NCBI GenBank assembly: GCA_036003045.1
Contig: DASYSS010000036.1
Span: 1-64,000, forward strand
Origin: Gemmatimonadaceae bacterium
Lineage (GTDB): Bacteria; Gemmatimonadota; Gemmatimonadetes; Gemmatimonadales; Gemmatimonadaceae
Length of the DNA stretch: 64,000 nt
Direction of reading: 5' to 3'
Positions 20,681 to 30,215 of the stretch are shown in pieces. Under the pieces are notes generated by a model. That model was not told the DNA's origin and did not search any database. It saw nothing but the letters and a program-made list of their open reading frames with translations. Numbering within the stretch: position 1 is the stretch's first letter; each line of letters begins with the position of its first letter. Position numbers and translations under genes: made by a program.

Positions 20681-21583
20681 ATGTCGCGCTTGACCTTCGC
20701 CGCGCTCGCTTCAGTGCTCGTCTCGGCGCCCGCGGCGGCCCAACGAGTCCCAGCGCGCGACCTCCTCGAGTTCCCCCTCGGCCTGCTCGCCGACGCCCCG
20801 GCGTTGAGCACTCGCATGCCGGCAAGTCTCTGGAATCCGGCAAGCCGAGCCGCTGATTCCAGCGCGCGCGCGGACATCGGGCTCGCCGGCCTCACGACGC
20901 CGCAGAATCAAGGTGCTCAACTCGGAATGATCGGCGCGGAGTACAGGATTCGACCCGGACTCTCGGCGGCGATGTCATTCGCTCAGGCCTCGGTCAGCGA
21001 CATCATTCACACCGAGAGCGACCCGCAGTCGATCGGCGGCGAGATTCCCTACGGCACCAGTCTTTTGTCGGCCGGACTGGCGATGACTCGCCGCGGCTCG
21101 AGTTTGGGCATCTGGTCGGCGGGGCTGGCCGCGCGGTATCGCTGGGCGACGGTCGATCAGGACAACGGAGGCGCGTTTTCTCTCGACGGTGGCGTGATCG
21201 TCGACAGAATTCTCGGCACGCCGCTGCGCGGCGCCGCGTCGACCTTTCTACTGAGCGCCAAGTCGGATGAGGCGGCGACGTTCATGGCGGCTGTCGACGC
21301 TCCGGTGTTTCGCCGTGATTCGACGGTCGTGCGAGCGGGTTACTCGGCGTCGGTCACTCAATCGAGAGGGCGCGACGACTATGTGTTCACGAGCGTCGAC
21401 TACCGGTGGCTCAATGTCAGCGGCGGGTTCGATTGGACGAGCGCGTTCGGCGACCAAGACCGCCGGCTGCGGCTAGCCGTGGGACTTCGCTATGCATCGT
21501 ACTTGGTGGCCGTGGCGCGCGAAGACGGCGCGGCGGGCCTCGGCGCGAACTACCAGTTTCTCGTGACCCGCTCCATCCGATGA
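20681..21583 (+). CDS. Putative outer-membrane beta-barrel protein (300 aa)
   Basis: Begins MSRLTFAALASVLVSAPAAA followed by QR, a clear signal peptide. The mature part is rich in alternating aromatic/glycine beta-strand patterns and ends in RYASYLVAVAREDGAAGL...NYQFLVTRSIR, similar in style to PorV/PorQ-like or generic outer-membrane barrels. No specific family is recognised. The stop codon overlaps the rlmN start (ATGA), so both share the promoter at 20645. ATG 20681 is chosen over an upstream in-frame GTG because the signal peptide starts here. Confidence 0.7.
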   Translation: MSRLTFAALASVLVSAPAAAQRVPARDLLEFPLGLLADAPALSTRMPASLWNPASRAADSSARADIGLAGLTTPQNQGAQLGMIGAEYRIRPGLSAAMSFAQASVSDIIHTESDPQSIGGEIPYGTSLLSAGLAMTRRGSSLGIWSAGLAARYRWATVDQDNGGAFSLDGGVIVDRILGTPLRGAASTFLLSAKSDEAATFMAAVDAPVFRRDSTVVRAGYSASVTQSRGRDDYVFTSVDYRWLNVSGGFDWTSAFGDQDRRLRLAVGLRYASYLVAVAREDGAAGLGANYQFLVTRSIR

Positions 21584-22695
21584 CGACGAGCTCCCCGAAT
21601 CCTTCTTCGCCCGCCGAATCGCGGGTGAACCTGTTGAACCTCACGCCGGCCGCGGCGCAGGCGGCGCTGTCGGCGTTTCTCGAGCGCAACGGCGAGCCCA
21701 AGTACCGCGCGGCCCAGATCGCCCGACGACTCTGGGTGAATCCCGCGCCGAGGTTCGATCAGATGACCGAGCTCCCCAAGGCGCTGCGTGAGAAGCTGGC
21801 CGAGTCGTTCGATCTGCCGCGCCTCGAGATTGCGGCGCGGCAGAAGTCGTCGGACGGCACCGAGAAGTTTCTCTTCCGTCTCGCCGACGGCGAAGCGATC
21901 GAAAGTGTCGCCATTCCCGAAGGCGACCGCGTCACGTTGTGCATCTCGTCGCAGGCCGGCTGCGCGCTGCAGTGCGCGTTCTGTGCGACGGGGGCGATGG
22001 GGTTCAGCCGGAACCTTTCGACGTTCGAGATCGCCGGCCAAGTCCGCGAGATGCGACTGCTCGATCCGCCGATCGACATCACCAACGTCGTGTTCATGGG
22101 CATGGGCGAGCCGCTCATGAATTGGCAAGCGGTCGACCGCGCCCTCACGCTCCTCAACGATCCAGCCGGTCAGGGAATCGGCGCGCGCCACATCACCATC
22201 TCCACCGTCGGCGTGCTGCCGGGGATCGTCGCGCTCGGTGAACGTCCGGAACAGTTTCGCCTCGCGATCTCGATCCACGCGCCGAGCGATTCGCTGCGTC
22301 GCGAGCTGATGCCGATCAACACCAAGTATCCGCTCGCCGACGTCATTCGCGCGGCCAAAGTCTTCGACCGGCGCGTGACGTTCGAGTACGTGATGCTCGG
22401 CGGCGTGAACGACGGACCGGAGCACGCGATCCAGCTCGCGGCGCTGGCCCGCGAGTGCCGCGCGTTCGTCAACCTGATCCCGTTGCACCCGGGCGGCGCG
22501 CGCGGCTTCACCCCGACGAGCCCCGACGGCATTCGCGCGTTCGCGCGAGAGCTGCGCGATGCGGACGTCGAGGTCGCGGTTCGAAAGAGTCGCGGCGTGG
22601 ACATCGCCGCGGCGTGCGGACAGCTACGGGTGGAGCGCCTCGGCCGGCGGACGCCACGTCGCCCCGAGCACGACGGCGACATCCAGGTAGCGTGA
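21580..22695 (+). CDS. rlmN: Dual-specificity RNA methyltransferase RlmN
   Basis: Radical SAM enzyme making 2-methyladenosine at A2503 of 23S rRNA and A37 of some tRNAs. The 4Fe-4S CX3CX2C motif is C128-C132-C135 (GCALQCAFC), followed by FMGMGEPLMN and the second catalytic cysteine near 346 (DIAAACGQL). Length 371 aa. The last 24 codons after the catalytic cysteine region run over the 3' end of the convergent gene at 22624-23055, giving a 72-bp tail-to-tail overlap. Confidence 0.95.
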   Translation: MTTSSPNPSSPAESRVNLLNLTPAAAQAALSAFLERNGEPKYRAAQIARRLWVNPAPRFDQMTELPKALREKLAESFDLPRLEIAARQKSSDGTEKFLFRLADGEAIESVAIPEGDRVTLCISSQAGCALQCAFCATGAMGFSRNLSTFEIAGQVREMRLLDPPIDITNVVFMGMGEPLMNWQAVDRALTLLNDPAGQGIGARHITISTVGVLPGIVALGERPEQFRLAISIHAPSDSLRRELMPINTKYPLADVIRAAKVFDRRVTFEYVMLGGVNDGPEHAIQLAALARECRAFVNLIPLHPGGARGFTPTSPDGIRAFARELRDADVEVAVRKSRGVDIAAACGQLRVERLGRRTPRRPEHDGDIQVA

Positions 22696-23055
22696 GCTGT
22701 CCGGGCGCGTCTGAATGCGCGCCGGCGCGAACAACGCAGCGACGCGCTTCGCCCATTCCGGGTGTCCCGACAGGTCGATCACGAGCGTCGTGTCCGTTTG
22801 CTTGCTCGACGTGCCCGTTTCGACGACGTCGAAGCCGCGGCCCCTGAGCAGGGTCGTCGCTCGGTGCGCGAGTCCGCGTACGCGCGTGCCGTTGAGGACC
22901 TGCACGCGGACGCGAACGCTTTCCGGCGCGACGACGCCCGCTCGCGTGGGAGTTGTCGGCGGAGAACTGGACGTATTGGACCGCGAGAGCGCGACCCCGC
23001 CCGCGCCGATTGCCATCAAGACCGCGACGCCGGCGACGATCCAGCGGCGGCTCAT
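22624..23055 (-). CDS. LytR C-terminal-domain exported protein (143 aa)
   Basis: Begins MSRRWIVAGVAVLMAIGAGG, a membrane anchor, then a Ser/Thr/Pro linker and a compact domain with VRVRVQVLNGTRVRGLAHRA and TLVIDLSGHPEWAKRVAALF, the pattern of the LytR_C (LytR/CpsA/Psr C-terminal) domain found on cell-wall proteins. The main LCP catalytic domain is absent. Start ATG 23055 overlaps the stop of the HD phosphohydrolase gene. Function unknown; probable role in the cell envelope. Confidence 0.78.
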   Translation of the reverse strand: MSRRWIVAGVAVLMAIGAGGVALSRSNTSSSPPTTPTRAGVVAPESVRVRVQVLNGTRVRGLAHRATTLLRGRGFDVVETGTSSKQTDTTLVIDLSGHPEWAKRVAALFAPARIQTRPDSSRYLDVAVVLGATWRPPAEALHP

Positions 23056-23606
23056 CGAACTTCGTTCCACAACCCCACCGTTTCGGGAAAGAGCGTGAAC
23101 CCTTCGCGAAGCGCGTGCTCCAGCCGCGTGCGAAGCACTTGGCGGAACACGCCGTCGAAATCGTGCGGCACCTGCACGGCGAGAAACGCGCGGTAGCTCT
23201 TCAAGAACCCGCGGCCCGGCTCGAGGAAATCAGCCATGTAGAGCGCCCGTCCCGTGCGATCCCAATGCGGCGAGCCGACGGTGTGATAACGCACCGCTTC
23301 GAGCAGCGGCGCGTTCGTGTTGCCCTGCGATTCGAGCAGGTTCGCCACGGCCGGTCCATGAAGCAACTCTTCCTCGCGCGTCTCGTCGGCGGAGAGCCGC
23401 CGCAGATCGGCTTCCGGCGCGTCGCGCAACGCGTCGTGCAGCAGTCCCGCGTCGTACCACGTCTGGCGCTCGCTCTCGGCGATCTCGAGCTCGTCCGCCC
23501 AGCGCATCAACAATCCGACCACGCGGGCGATGTGCCCCATTCGCTTCTCCGTCACGCAGGCCCACCCCGGCATCGCGAGGCGCGACTCGCTGGCTTGCCG
23601 TGTCAT
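23052..23606 (-). CDS. HD-domain phosphohydrolase, YqeK-like (184 aa)
   Basis: HD-superfamily metal hydrolase. Metal ligands: H25 (MGHIARV), LLHD with H57/D58, HGPAVA and RYHTVG. The order and size resemble YqeK, a diadenosine tetraphosphate (Ap4A) hydrolase. It overlaps folK upstream and the LytR_C gene downstream (both ATGA). YqeK next to a LytR-related gene is a recurrent arrangement; the usual rsfS neighbour is not present here. Ap4A activity is inferred only. Confidence 0.75.
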   Translation of the reverse strand: MTRQASESRLAMPGWACVTEKRMGHIARVVGLLMRWADELEIAESERQTWYDAGLLHDALRDAPEADLRRLSADETREEELLHGPAVANLLESQGNTNAPLLEAVRYHTVGSPHWDRTGRALYMADFLEPGRGFLKSYRAFLAVQVPHDFDGVFRQVLRTRLEHALREGFTLFPETVGLWNEVR

Positions 23607-24013
23607 CGCTTCTCCCGGAGCTCGGCGAGCTCACGTTGCCAGAACGCTCGATTCGCCAACCCCGGATGCGGAATCTCGAGGTCGGGATCGCTCGCTGTCT
23701 GTGCGTCGAAGCACACGATGTCCAGATCGAGCGTGCGAGAATCCCAACGACGATGCCGCGTGCGACCCTCTCGCTCTTCGATCGCCTGCAATCCGTCCAG
23801 CAGTTCGCGGGGCGTCAGCGACGTCTCGAGCGCCACCATCTGGTTCAGGTACATCGGTTGATCGAATTGGCCGAGTGGAGCGGTCTCCTCGATCGAAGAC
23901 TCGGCGACCACGCGGCTGGACGGCAGCTGAGCCAGGGCGTCTCGCGCGTGCGCCAGATGCTCGTCGCGGTCGCCGAGATTCGAGCCCAGCGCGATGTACG
24001 CCACGTCACGCAT
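23603..24013 (-). CDS. folK: 2-amino-4-hydroxy-6-hydroxymethyldihydropteridine pyrophosphokinase
   Basis: HPPK transfers pyrophosphate from ATP to 6-hydroxymethyl-dihydropterin in folate synthesis. Start IALGSNLGDRDEHL and the signature HRRWDSRTLDLDIVCF with the Mg-binding Asp pair are present. 136 aa, slightly short but complete (E. coli 159). The start overlaps folB by 8 bases, giving folB-folK in pathway order. Confidence 0.93.
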   Translation of the reverse strand: MRDVAYIALGSNLGDRDEHLAHARDALAQLPSSRVVAESSIEETAPLGQFDQPMYLNQMVALETSLTPRELLDGLQAIEEREGRTRHRRWDSRTLDLDIVCFDAQTASDPDLEIPHPGLANRAFWQRELAELREKR

Positions 24014-24389
24014 CGGCTCGCCGCTCGACGACCACCTCGGCGTACGCGAGTGGCCCCGGAAGGGCGACGTGCGGTTTGCGCACCGCCACGCGCGCCGTGC
24101 GAATCCGCGGCGAGTGGTCGAGCGCCGACTTGGCGACGCGCGCGGCGAGTCCTTCCAGGAAGCTCGTCTGGCCGACCACGGCGTTCGCGGCGAGCGCGTA
24201 GAGCTCGCGATAGTCGATCACGCCTTCTCCGGGCGCCACCGTCACGGTGAGATCGATCTCGATCGGCTGCGGAATGTCGCGCTCGTGCGGCAGGATGCCG
24301 ACGAGCCCGTGGAAACGCATCGCGTGGAGCGTGATCTCCACGTCGGACGCGCCGCCGGAAGGCGCGGTCTTGCCAGCGCGGCGAATCAC
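24006..24389 (-). CDS. folB: Dihydroneopterin aldolase
   Basis: Converts 7,8-dihydroneopterin to 6-hydroxymethyl-dihydropterin plus glycolaldehyde. Family features: LHAMRFHGLVGILPHERD near the start, VIDYRELYALA in the middle and the catalytic-lysine region VRKPHVALPGPLAYAEV near the end. Start GTG 24389 overlaps the trpA stop (GTGA); 127 aa is the expected size. A longer open frame to 24548 runs inside trpA and is rejected. Confidence 0.9.
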   Translation of the reverse strand: MIRRAGKTAPSGGASDVEITLHAMRFHGLVGILPHERDIPQPIEIDLTVTVAPGEGVIDYRELYALAANAVVGQTSFLEGLAARVAKSALDHSPRIRTARVAVRKPHVALPGPLAYAEVVVERRADA

Positions 24390-25186
24390 GCGGCGTCGAT
24401 CGCCGCGCGCAGCGACGCCGCGAGAGCGACCGCCTGTGAAACGGTTTCTCCGGCCGCGCGGACGATCGCGCTGCCGACGACGACGCCGTCGGCGATTCCC
24501 GCGACGCGCGCCGCCTGCTCCGGACGCGACACGCCGAAGCCCACGCACACGGGGAGCGACGTCGCTTCACGGAGCCGTCGAGCCGTCGCCGGAAGCTCGG
24601 CGGGCAAATCGTCGCGCGCGCCCGTCACGCCGAGCCGGCTGATGAGGTAGACGAAGCCACGCCCGTGTTCGCCGATCTCTCGCATGCGCTCGAGCGGCGT
24701 CGTCGGCGCGACGAGCCGGATGAACTCGAGCGGTCCCTCGCCGATGCGCGCTTCGCGTTCCGGGTCGGCCCCCACCGGGAGATCGGTCAGCAACAACCCG
24801 CTCATCCCGGCCTGCGCCGCGCGAACGAGTGCGTCGTCGCCCGCGGCGAGAATCGGGTTGAGATAGCTGAACAGCACGAGCGGAATGCGCACGTTCGCCT
24901 GCCCGACGAGGTCGAGCAGCCTGTCGAAGTTCATTCCAAGCTCGAGCGCGCGCTGGGAGCTCGCCTGGATCACCGGACCGTCGGCCATGGGGTCGGAGAA
25001 CGGCAGGCCAAGCTCGATGACATCGGCGCCGGCGTCCTCGAGGCCGCGCATCAGCTCGATGGTTCGAGCCTCGTCGGGATATCCCGCCGTGATGTACGGA
25101 ACCAGCGCCCGCCGGTTCCGCGCGCGAAGCTCGGCGAACCGACGGGCTATGACGTCAGACGAAATAGTCGCCAATCCGGATGCCAT
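24386..25186 (-). CDS. trpA: Tryptophan synthase alpha chain
   Basis: Cleaves indole-3-glycerol phosphate to indole and glyceraldehyde 3-phosphate. The catalytic Glu and Asp lie in IELGLPFSDPMADGP; the phosphate-binding end is VGFGVSRPEQA and VVVGSAIV. 266 aa, complete. The ATG at 25186 makes a 32-bp overlap with the HD gene upstream; a TTG at 25174 would shorten this. It is separated from trpB by two signalling-type genes. Confidence 0.95.
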   Translation of the reverse strand: MASGLATISSDVIARRFAELRARNRRALVPYITAGYPDEARTIELMRGLEDAGADVIELGLPFSDPMADGPVIQASSQRALELGMNFDRLLDLVGQANVRIPLVLFSYLNPILAAGDDALVRAAQAGMSGLLLTDLPVGADPEREARIGEGPLEFIRLVAPTTPLERMREIGEHGRGFVYLISRLGVTGARDDLPAELPATARRLREATSLPVCVGFGVSRPEQAARVAGIADGVVVGSAIVRAAGETVSQAVALAASLRAAIDAA

Positions 25187-26621
25187 ACCGTTGTGGGTCT
25201 TCGGTCTTGATGATCGTGCGAAGATACACGCCGTCGGCGTTTCGGTCGGCCAGATCGGCGAGCACGCCCGGATGCGACAGGTTGCCGAGCGCGTCCGCGA
25301 TGATGCGCACGATCGGGCGCGAGAGCATGTCCGCGATCGGATTGACCGCGTGCACGATCGCCAGCTCGAACGTGTCGAGGACGACCAGCGTGCCGACCGG
25401 GTACACGCCGGTCAGGTTGATGAACGCTTTGAGGATCACGGCGTCCATGCCGCGCCGTGGATTGTCGCGCATCTCGCGCATCACTTCGGCCGGGCTCCAT
25501 GGAACCGTCTGGTACACGCGCCGCGACGTCGCCGCGTCGAAGCTGTCCGCGATCGCGACGATCTTGCTGAACACGCCCATCTTCCGCGCGTGCGTCGTCC
25601 GCGGATATCCGCTCAGGTCGATCTTCATGTGGTGCTCGTACGCAACGACCATCGAGCGGTACGGCAGCTCCTGCATTCCGCGGACCTGAAAGAGCGCGAA
25701 CACGCCGAGCCACGGGTGGGCGGCCATCTGCACCCATTCCGCTTCCGTGAGGCCGTCGGCTTTGGTCAGCAATCCCTGCGGCACGCGCGACTTGCCGATG
25801 TCGTGAAAGAGCGCGGCCATGCCGAGGTCGTACAGCTGGAGCTTGGTAAGCCCCAACCGCTTGCCGAGTGCGACGGAGAAAATGCAGACGTTCACGCTGT
25901 GGGTGAACGTGTACTCGTCGTAGTCGCGCAGCGTCGTCAGCCCGATGAGCGAGGTCTCCTCGTTCAGGATCTGATCGACGATTCCCTGCACCACGCGCTT
26001 CACCTTCTTGATGTTCGCGCTGGCGCCCATGCGCACCGATGTCATGAGGTCGCGCGTCGCGGCGACCGACTGCGCGTAGGTGCGCTTCGCGCGTTCTTTG
26101 TTCTTCTCGAGGTCGTCGTCGTTGTGATCGGTCGGCGGCGTGAGCGTGAACGCCGTCACGCCGGCGCCGGCGAGCTTTTGAATGAGCTGGTCGAACCGCG
26201 CCCCCGGATCGTCCGCGCTCGGCGTCTGCAACAGCGAAAGAAAGATCAGCCAGTCCTTGGCTTCGACCTTTGGCTCGAGCGTGATGCTGCCGATGCCGGC
26301 GCCGCGGAACAACGCGAGGAGGTGGCTGAAGCTCGCGAAGTTGTCGAGGTCGAGGCGTAGGCGAGTCTGGTTCACGAAGATGAACTCGCCCGACATGCGC
26401 AGCTCGAGCTCTCCGGCCAGCTCGAATAGCGACCGTGCCTGGGCGGTCACGTCGGCGAGTGCCTTTTGCACCGCGGCGTTTTCGACGGGATAGAGCTTTA
26501 CCGCCCGCAGCGCGCCGTACAGAGTGAAGATGAGGCTGCGCCCGGCGCGGCGGACCTGTGCGTCGCTGACCGAATCGCTGGCGTGCGGGGACGCGCCCGG
26601 TGCGCGTGCCGGCGCCGTCAT
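25155..26621 (-). CDS. HD-GYP-like phosphohydrolase with N-terminal sensor-like domain (488 aa)
   Basis: Residues 30-132 form an alpha/beta domain that resembles the N-terminus of the HEAT protein encoded next to it (shared RAVKLYP.N / RAHQLY.PNN core, then a strand-rich part and SITLEPKVEA / [10 protein letters not shown]). Residues 230-345 form an HD domain: H241, H273/D274 (LFHDIGKS), H302 and H330/H331. The c-di-GMP signature HHExxDGxGYP appears as HHMKIDLSGYP: the GYP part is kept, Glu and first Gly are changed. Substrate could be a cyclic dinucleotide but this is not certain. Start overlaps the HEAT gene stop (ATGA). Confidence 0.85.
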   Translation of the reverse strand: MTAPARAPGASPHASDSVSDAQVRRAGRSLIFTLYGALRAVKLYPVENAAVQKALADVTAQARSLFELAGELELRMSGEFIFVNQTRLRLDLDNFASFSHLLALFRGAGIGSITLEPKVEAKDWLIFLSLLQTPSADDPGARFDQLIQKLAGAGVTAFTLTPPTDHNDDDLEKNKERAKRTYAQSVAATRDLMTSVRMGASANIKKVKRVVQGIVDQILNEETSLIGLTTLRDYDEYTFTHSVNVCIFSVALGKRLGLTKLQLYDLGMAALFHDIGKSRVPQGLLTKADGLTEAEWVQMAAHPWLGVFALFQVRGMQELPYRSMVVAYEHHMKIDLSGYPRTTHARKMGVFSKIVAIADSFDAATSRRVYQTVPWSPAEVMREMRDNPRRGMDAVILKAFINLTGVYPVGTLVVLDTFELAIVHAVNPIADMLSRPIVRIIADALGNLSHPGVLADLADRNADGVYLRTIIKTEDPQRYGIRIGDYFV

Positions 26622-28357
26622 CGGGTGGCTCCGGTCTGGCCGCGCAGCGCGCGCGTCACGGCGTTTCGCACGATGACGTCTTTTTCGGCCGCCGCCTTCC
26701 GCAGCGCCTCGAGCGCCGCCGGCGATCCGATGCGGCCCAGGGCCATCGCCGCGCAGGCGCGCAGCTCATCGTCCTCGCGACGGCCGAGGAATCCTCGCCC
26801 GTTGAGAATACCGTCGCACAGCGCGATACCGGCCTCGCCCGCGACGGCCCCGTATGCCTCGAAGAAGGCCATGCGCTCGGTGAGGTCGGCGTTCCGCACC
26901 TTGCCTTTCACCGCGGCCTCGAGCCGCGCCGCGGCCGGACGATGCGGCTGCGCCGCGTACGCGCGCGCCGCTCCGACGCGCACTTCGCGGTCGTCATCGT
27001 CGAGTGCGCGCTCGAGCGCCTGCAGCGCGCCGGGCGAACCGATCGACGCCAGCGCGCCAACGGCCACCTGACGGCGCTCGACGTCGCCGCCGGCGAGCAC
27101 CTTCGCGAGCTGCGGGACGGCTCCCTGCGCCTTGAGTCCGCCCGAGCGACGGATCGCCTCGAGCGACACGTCGGAATCGGGCGAGTCGATGAGCTTCACC
27201 AACTGCGCGGTGTTCGCGGACGCCAGTCGTTCGGCGGCCGACTCCAACACCGGACGGAGTCGCTCGTTGCGCGTCCGATTGAGCCATTGAAACACCGTGG
27301 CGAGCGCCGTCGGCTGCAGCTCGGCGAACAGTGCCTCGAGGTCGGCGGCGGGCGGAAGCTCCGGCGAGTCGTCGAGCACCTGAAGCAATTGGGCCAGCGT
27401 CTCCGGCGCGCTGAGGCGAATCGGCAACTCCGCGAGGCGCTGCCGGTGCTCGGGGGCCATGTCCTGCACGCGCGCCAGCGTTGCCTGCGCTTCGCGAAGC
27501 GCGAACGCCGCGCCGCGGAAATGACTCGCGACGAGGAGAAACGCCATCAGCGTGTGGACGTCTTCGATCGCCTCGGCGCGCACCGCCGGATCGGTTTGGC
27601 CGTCGACGATGTCGAACAGCGCCGCGATCACGTTCGTGCGCAGATCCTGCGCATACTCGCGCGCGATCTCGCCCTGCAGGTATTCGATCTCCGGCTCGTC
27701 CAGGAAGTAGAGCGTGGAGTCGAAGTCGGCCATGTTGACCACCGATGCGACGCTCGTCTCGGGCGGCGGCTGGTGCGCCGCGTTGGCGATTTCCTCGGGC
27801 GACGCCGGTTGCACCTCGGTGCCGTCGACCGGCTCGGCGCCGCTCATGTCCTGGCTGAGGTCGATGTAGCGGTACTTGAGGTGCACGAAGTCCGCTTCCC
27901 AGAACATCGCGACCAGATCGTCGTCATCGGGCTGCGCGTGGCGCGCGCGCTGCGTGACCTCGAGGAACTTGACGACCTCCGATGCCTCGAAGCCTTTGCT
28001 GATCGTGATCTCTCGAAGGCCGTCCTTGTACAGCAGCCACGCGAGGTTGTCGGCGTTCTTCTCGCTGTTCGACTCGCCGGACACCACCGCGTCGTACCAC
28101 CGGAGATCCGTCTCGCCGACGGCGAGTGTGAACTCGTCGGTGTTTTTCCAGATCGGACCGAATCCCGCGCGCAGCGCGTCGATCGCGCCGCGGTAGATCG
28201 GGTTGTTCGGCAGATAGAGCTGGTGCGCGCGCCCGGCCTTCCCGATCAGTCGCAGCCACTCTTCGATGGCTGCCGGCGAGAACGGCGGCTCGCCCGTGTC
28301 GGGCGCGCGTGGCGCCGTGGTGAGCGCGGCGGTCGGCGGCGACGAGGGCGACGTCAC
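26618..28357 (-). CDS. HEAT-repeat protein with the same N-terminal domain (579 aa)
   Basis: Cytoplasmic protein without signal peptide. Residues 33-136 correspond to the N-terminal domain of the following HD protein. A middle region has an acidic, proline-rich linker (about 165-225) and a helical part. From about residue 380 to the end are HEAT-like helical repeats, e.g. [40 protein letters not shown] and [20 protein letters not shown], a typical protein-protein scaffold. GTG 28357 overlaps the trpB TGA. Probably works with the HD protein; no catalytic site is visible. Confidence 0.82.
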   Translation of the reverse strand: MTSPSSPPTAALTTAPRAPDTGEPPFSPAAIEEWLRLIGKAGRAHQLYLPNNPIYRGAIDALRAGFGPIWKNTDEFTLAVGETDLRWYDAVVSGESNSEKNADNLAWLLYKDGLREITISKGFEASEVVKFLEVTQRARHAQPDDDDLVAMFWEADFVHLKYRYIDLSQDMSGAEPVDGTEVQPASPEEIANAAHQPPPETSVASVVNMADFDSTLYFLDEPEIEYLQGEIAREYAQDLRTNVIAALFDIVDGQTDPAVRAEAIEDVHTLMAFLLVASHFRGAAFALREAQATLARVQDMAPEHRQRLAELPIRLSAPETLAQLLQVLDDSPELPPAADLEALFAELQPTALATVFQWLNRTRNERLRPVLESAAERLASANTAQLVKLIDSPDSDVSLEAIRRSGGLKAQGAVPQLAKVLAGGDVERRQVAVGALASIGSPGALQALERALDDDDREVRVGAARAYAAQPHRPAAARLEAAVKGKVRNADLTERMAFFEAYGAVAGEAGIALCDGILNGRGFLGRREDDELRACAAMALGRIGSPAALEALRKAAAEKDVIVRNAVTRALRGQTGATR

Positions 28358-29556
28358 TTTTCCAGGATGCCCATCGCGCTCACCTGCGCGACGTCTTTGT
28401 CGCCGCGGCCACTGACGCAGAGCAGCACCGGCTCGTCGCGCTTCCATCGCCCGCGCTGCGACGCGATCCAGCTTACCGCGTGCGCCGTCTCGAGCGCGGG
28501 GATGATTCCCTCGAGACGGCTCAGCAAGCCGAATCCTTCGAGAGCCTCGCGGTCGGAAACCGCGACGTACGTCGCGCGCCCGGTATCCTTCAAGTACGAG
28601 TGCTCGGGTCCGACCCCCGGGTAGTCCAGCCCGGCCGAGATCGAGTGCGCGGGATACACCTGCCCGTGCTCGTCCTGGAGCAAATAGCTGAAGGATCCGT
28701 GAAGGACACCCGGACGGCCGCGAGCGAGAGAGGCGGAGTGACGCCCGGTGTCGAGGCCATCGCCCGCCGCCTCGACGCCGACCAGCTCGACCGCGGCGTC
28801 ATCGACGAATGCGTGGAACGCTCCCATCGCGTTCGATCCCCCTCCGACGCATGCGACGACCGTCTTCGGCAGCCTGCCGGCGCGCTCCAGCATCTGCGCT
28901 TTCGCTTCGCGGCCGATCACGGACTGAAAATCGCGCACCATACGCGGGTACGGCGACGGGCCGACCACCGATCCGATGATGTAGTACGTGTCGTTGACGT
29001 TCGTCACCCAGTCGCGAATCGCCTCGGTCGTGGCGTCCTTGAGCGTACGAGTGCCGCTCGACACGCCGACGACCGTGGCGCCCATGAGCCGCATGCGGAA
29101 GACGTTCAGCTCCTGGCGCCGCATGTCTTCCTCGCCCATGTACACGACGCACTCGAGCCCGAAGCGCGCGCACACGGTCGCCGTGGCGACGCCATGCTGC
29201 CCCGCCCCGGTCTCGGCGATGATGCGCCGCTTGCCCATGCGGCGTGCGAGCAGCGACTGGCCGACCGTGTTGTTGATCTTGTGCGCGCCGGTGTGGTTGA
29301 GATCCTCGCGCTTGAGCCACACCGGCGCCCCGACGTACTCGGAAAAGCGCGGCGCTTCGGTCAACGCCGACGGACGCCCGACGTAGTTCGTCAGCATCTC
29401 TTCCAGCTCGGCGACGAACGACGGGTCCACGCGCGCCTCATCGTACGCGCGCTCGAGCTCATCGATGGCGGGAATCAGCGTCTCGGGGACGTATCGTCCG
29501 CCGAACACGCCGAACCGGTCGCTCACGTGCGTCTCAGTGATCGTCGTCGCGGTCAT
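28354..29556 (-). CDS. trpB: Tryptophan synthase beta chain
   Basis: PLP enzyme condensing indole with serine. The PLP lysine lies in [15 protein letters not shown], with EDL before it, GAGQHG after it, and the phosphate-binding [10 protein letters not shown]. 400 aa, normal for the TrpB1 class that pairs with TrpA. ATG 29556 overlaps the trpF stop (ATGA); the frame extends further upstream but only over trpF. Confidence 0.96.
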   Translation of the reverse strand: MTATTITETHVSDRFGVFGGRYVPETLIPAIDELERAYDEARVDPSFVAELEEMLTNYVGRPSALTEAPRFSEYVGAPVWLKREDLNHTGAHKINNTVGQSLLARRMGKRRIIAETGAGQHGVATATVCARFGLECVVYMGEEDMRRQELNVFRMRLMGATVVGVSSGTRTLKDATTEAIRDWVTNVNDTYYIIGSVVGPSPYPRMVRDFQSVIGREAKAQMLERAGRLPKTVVACVGGGSNAMGAFHAFVDDAAVELVGVEAAGDGLDTGRHSASLARGRPGVLHGSFSYLLQDEHGQVYPAHSISAGLDYPGVGPEHSYLKDTGRATYVAVSDREALEGFGLLSRLEGIIPALETAHAVSWIASQRGRWKRDEPVLLCVSGRGDKDVAQVSAMGILEK

Positions 29557-30215
29557 TTTCCAGCAGGCCCCGCTGCGTCGCGGAACAGACGCATCTGATT
29601 GTGATCCTTGATCCCGGGCGCCGACTCCACTCCCGACGACACGTCGACGACGTCGGGGGCGAGCGCGGCGATCGCCTGAGGCAAATTGGTCGCGCGCAGC
29701 CCTCCCGCCAGTATTACGCGTTTTCCCTCGCGCAGCCATCGCACCGTCGTCGCCAACGCATTCCAGTCGAACGGGACGCCCGAGCCTCCCGGCGAATTCG
29801 GAACGTACGAGTCGAAAAACAGGATGTTGGAATCGGAGATGATCCACATCGCGCCGGCGGGCAGCTCGCCGCCCGAGACGCGAATGACCGGCCACACCTC
29901 GGCATCGACGGCGGCGCGAATCTCGGCGACACGCGCCGGATCGAGCGTGCCGTGCAACTGAACCGCGCGCAGCGACAGCCGTCTCGCGATTCGCGCGATC
30001 TCCGCCGGCGCCTGATCGCCGAAGACCCCGACCCGGCCGACGTCGCGCGGCACGTCGGCCAACACCTCGGCCGCGCGATTCTCCGTCAACAGGCGAGGGC
30101 CGCCCGCGAAGATCACCCCGACGTACGAGGCGCCCAGCTCCGCCGCCGCGAGGGCATCCTCCGCGCGCGTGAGCCCGCAGAACTTGATCGCCGGTCGCGC
30201 CGATTCAGTCGACAC
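29553..30215 (-). CDS. trpF: Phosphoribosylanthranilate isomerase
   Basis: Amadori rearrangement of phosphoribosylanthranilate. Starts near the active-site cysteine ([13 protein letters not shown]) and has QLHGTLDP, the catalytic Asp in LFFDSYVPN and the phosphate site LAGGLRATN and [15 protein letters not shown]. 220 aa. GTG 30215 overlaps the trpC stop by 11 bases, placing trpC-trpF-trpB as a coupled unit. Confidence 0.95.
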   Translation of the reverse strand: MSTESARPAIKFCGLTRAEDALAAAELGASYVGVIFAGGPRLLTENRAAEVLADVPRDVGRVGVFGDQAPAEIARIARRLSLRAVQLHGTLDPARVAEIRAAVDAEVWPVIRVSGGELPAGAMWIISDSNILFFDSYVPNSPGGSGVPFDWNALATTVRWLREGKRVILAGGLRATNLPQAIAALAPDVVDVSSGVESAPGIKDHNQMRLFRDAAGPAGK

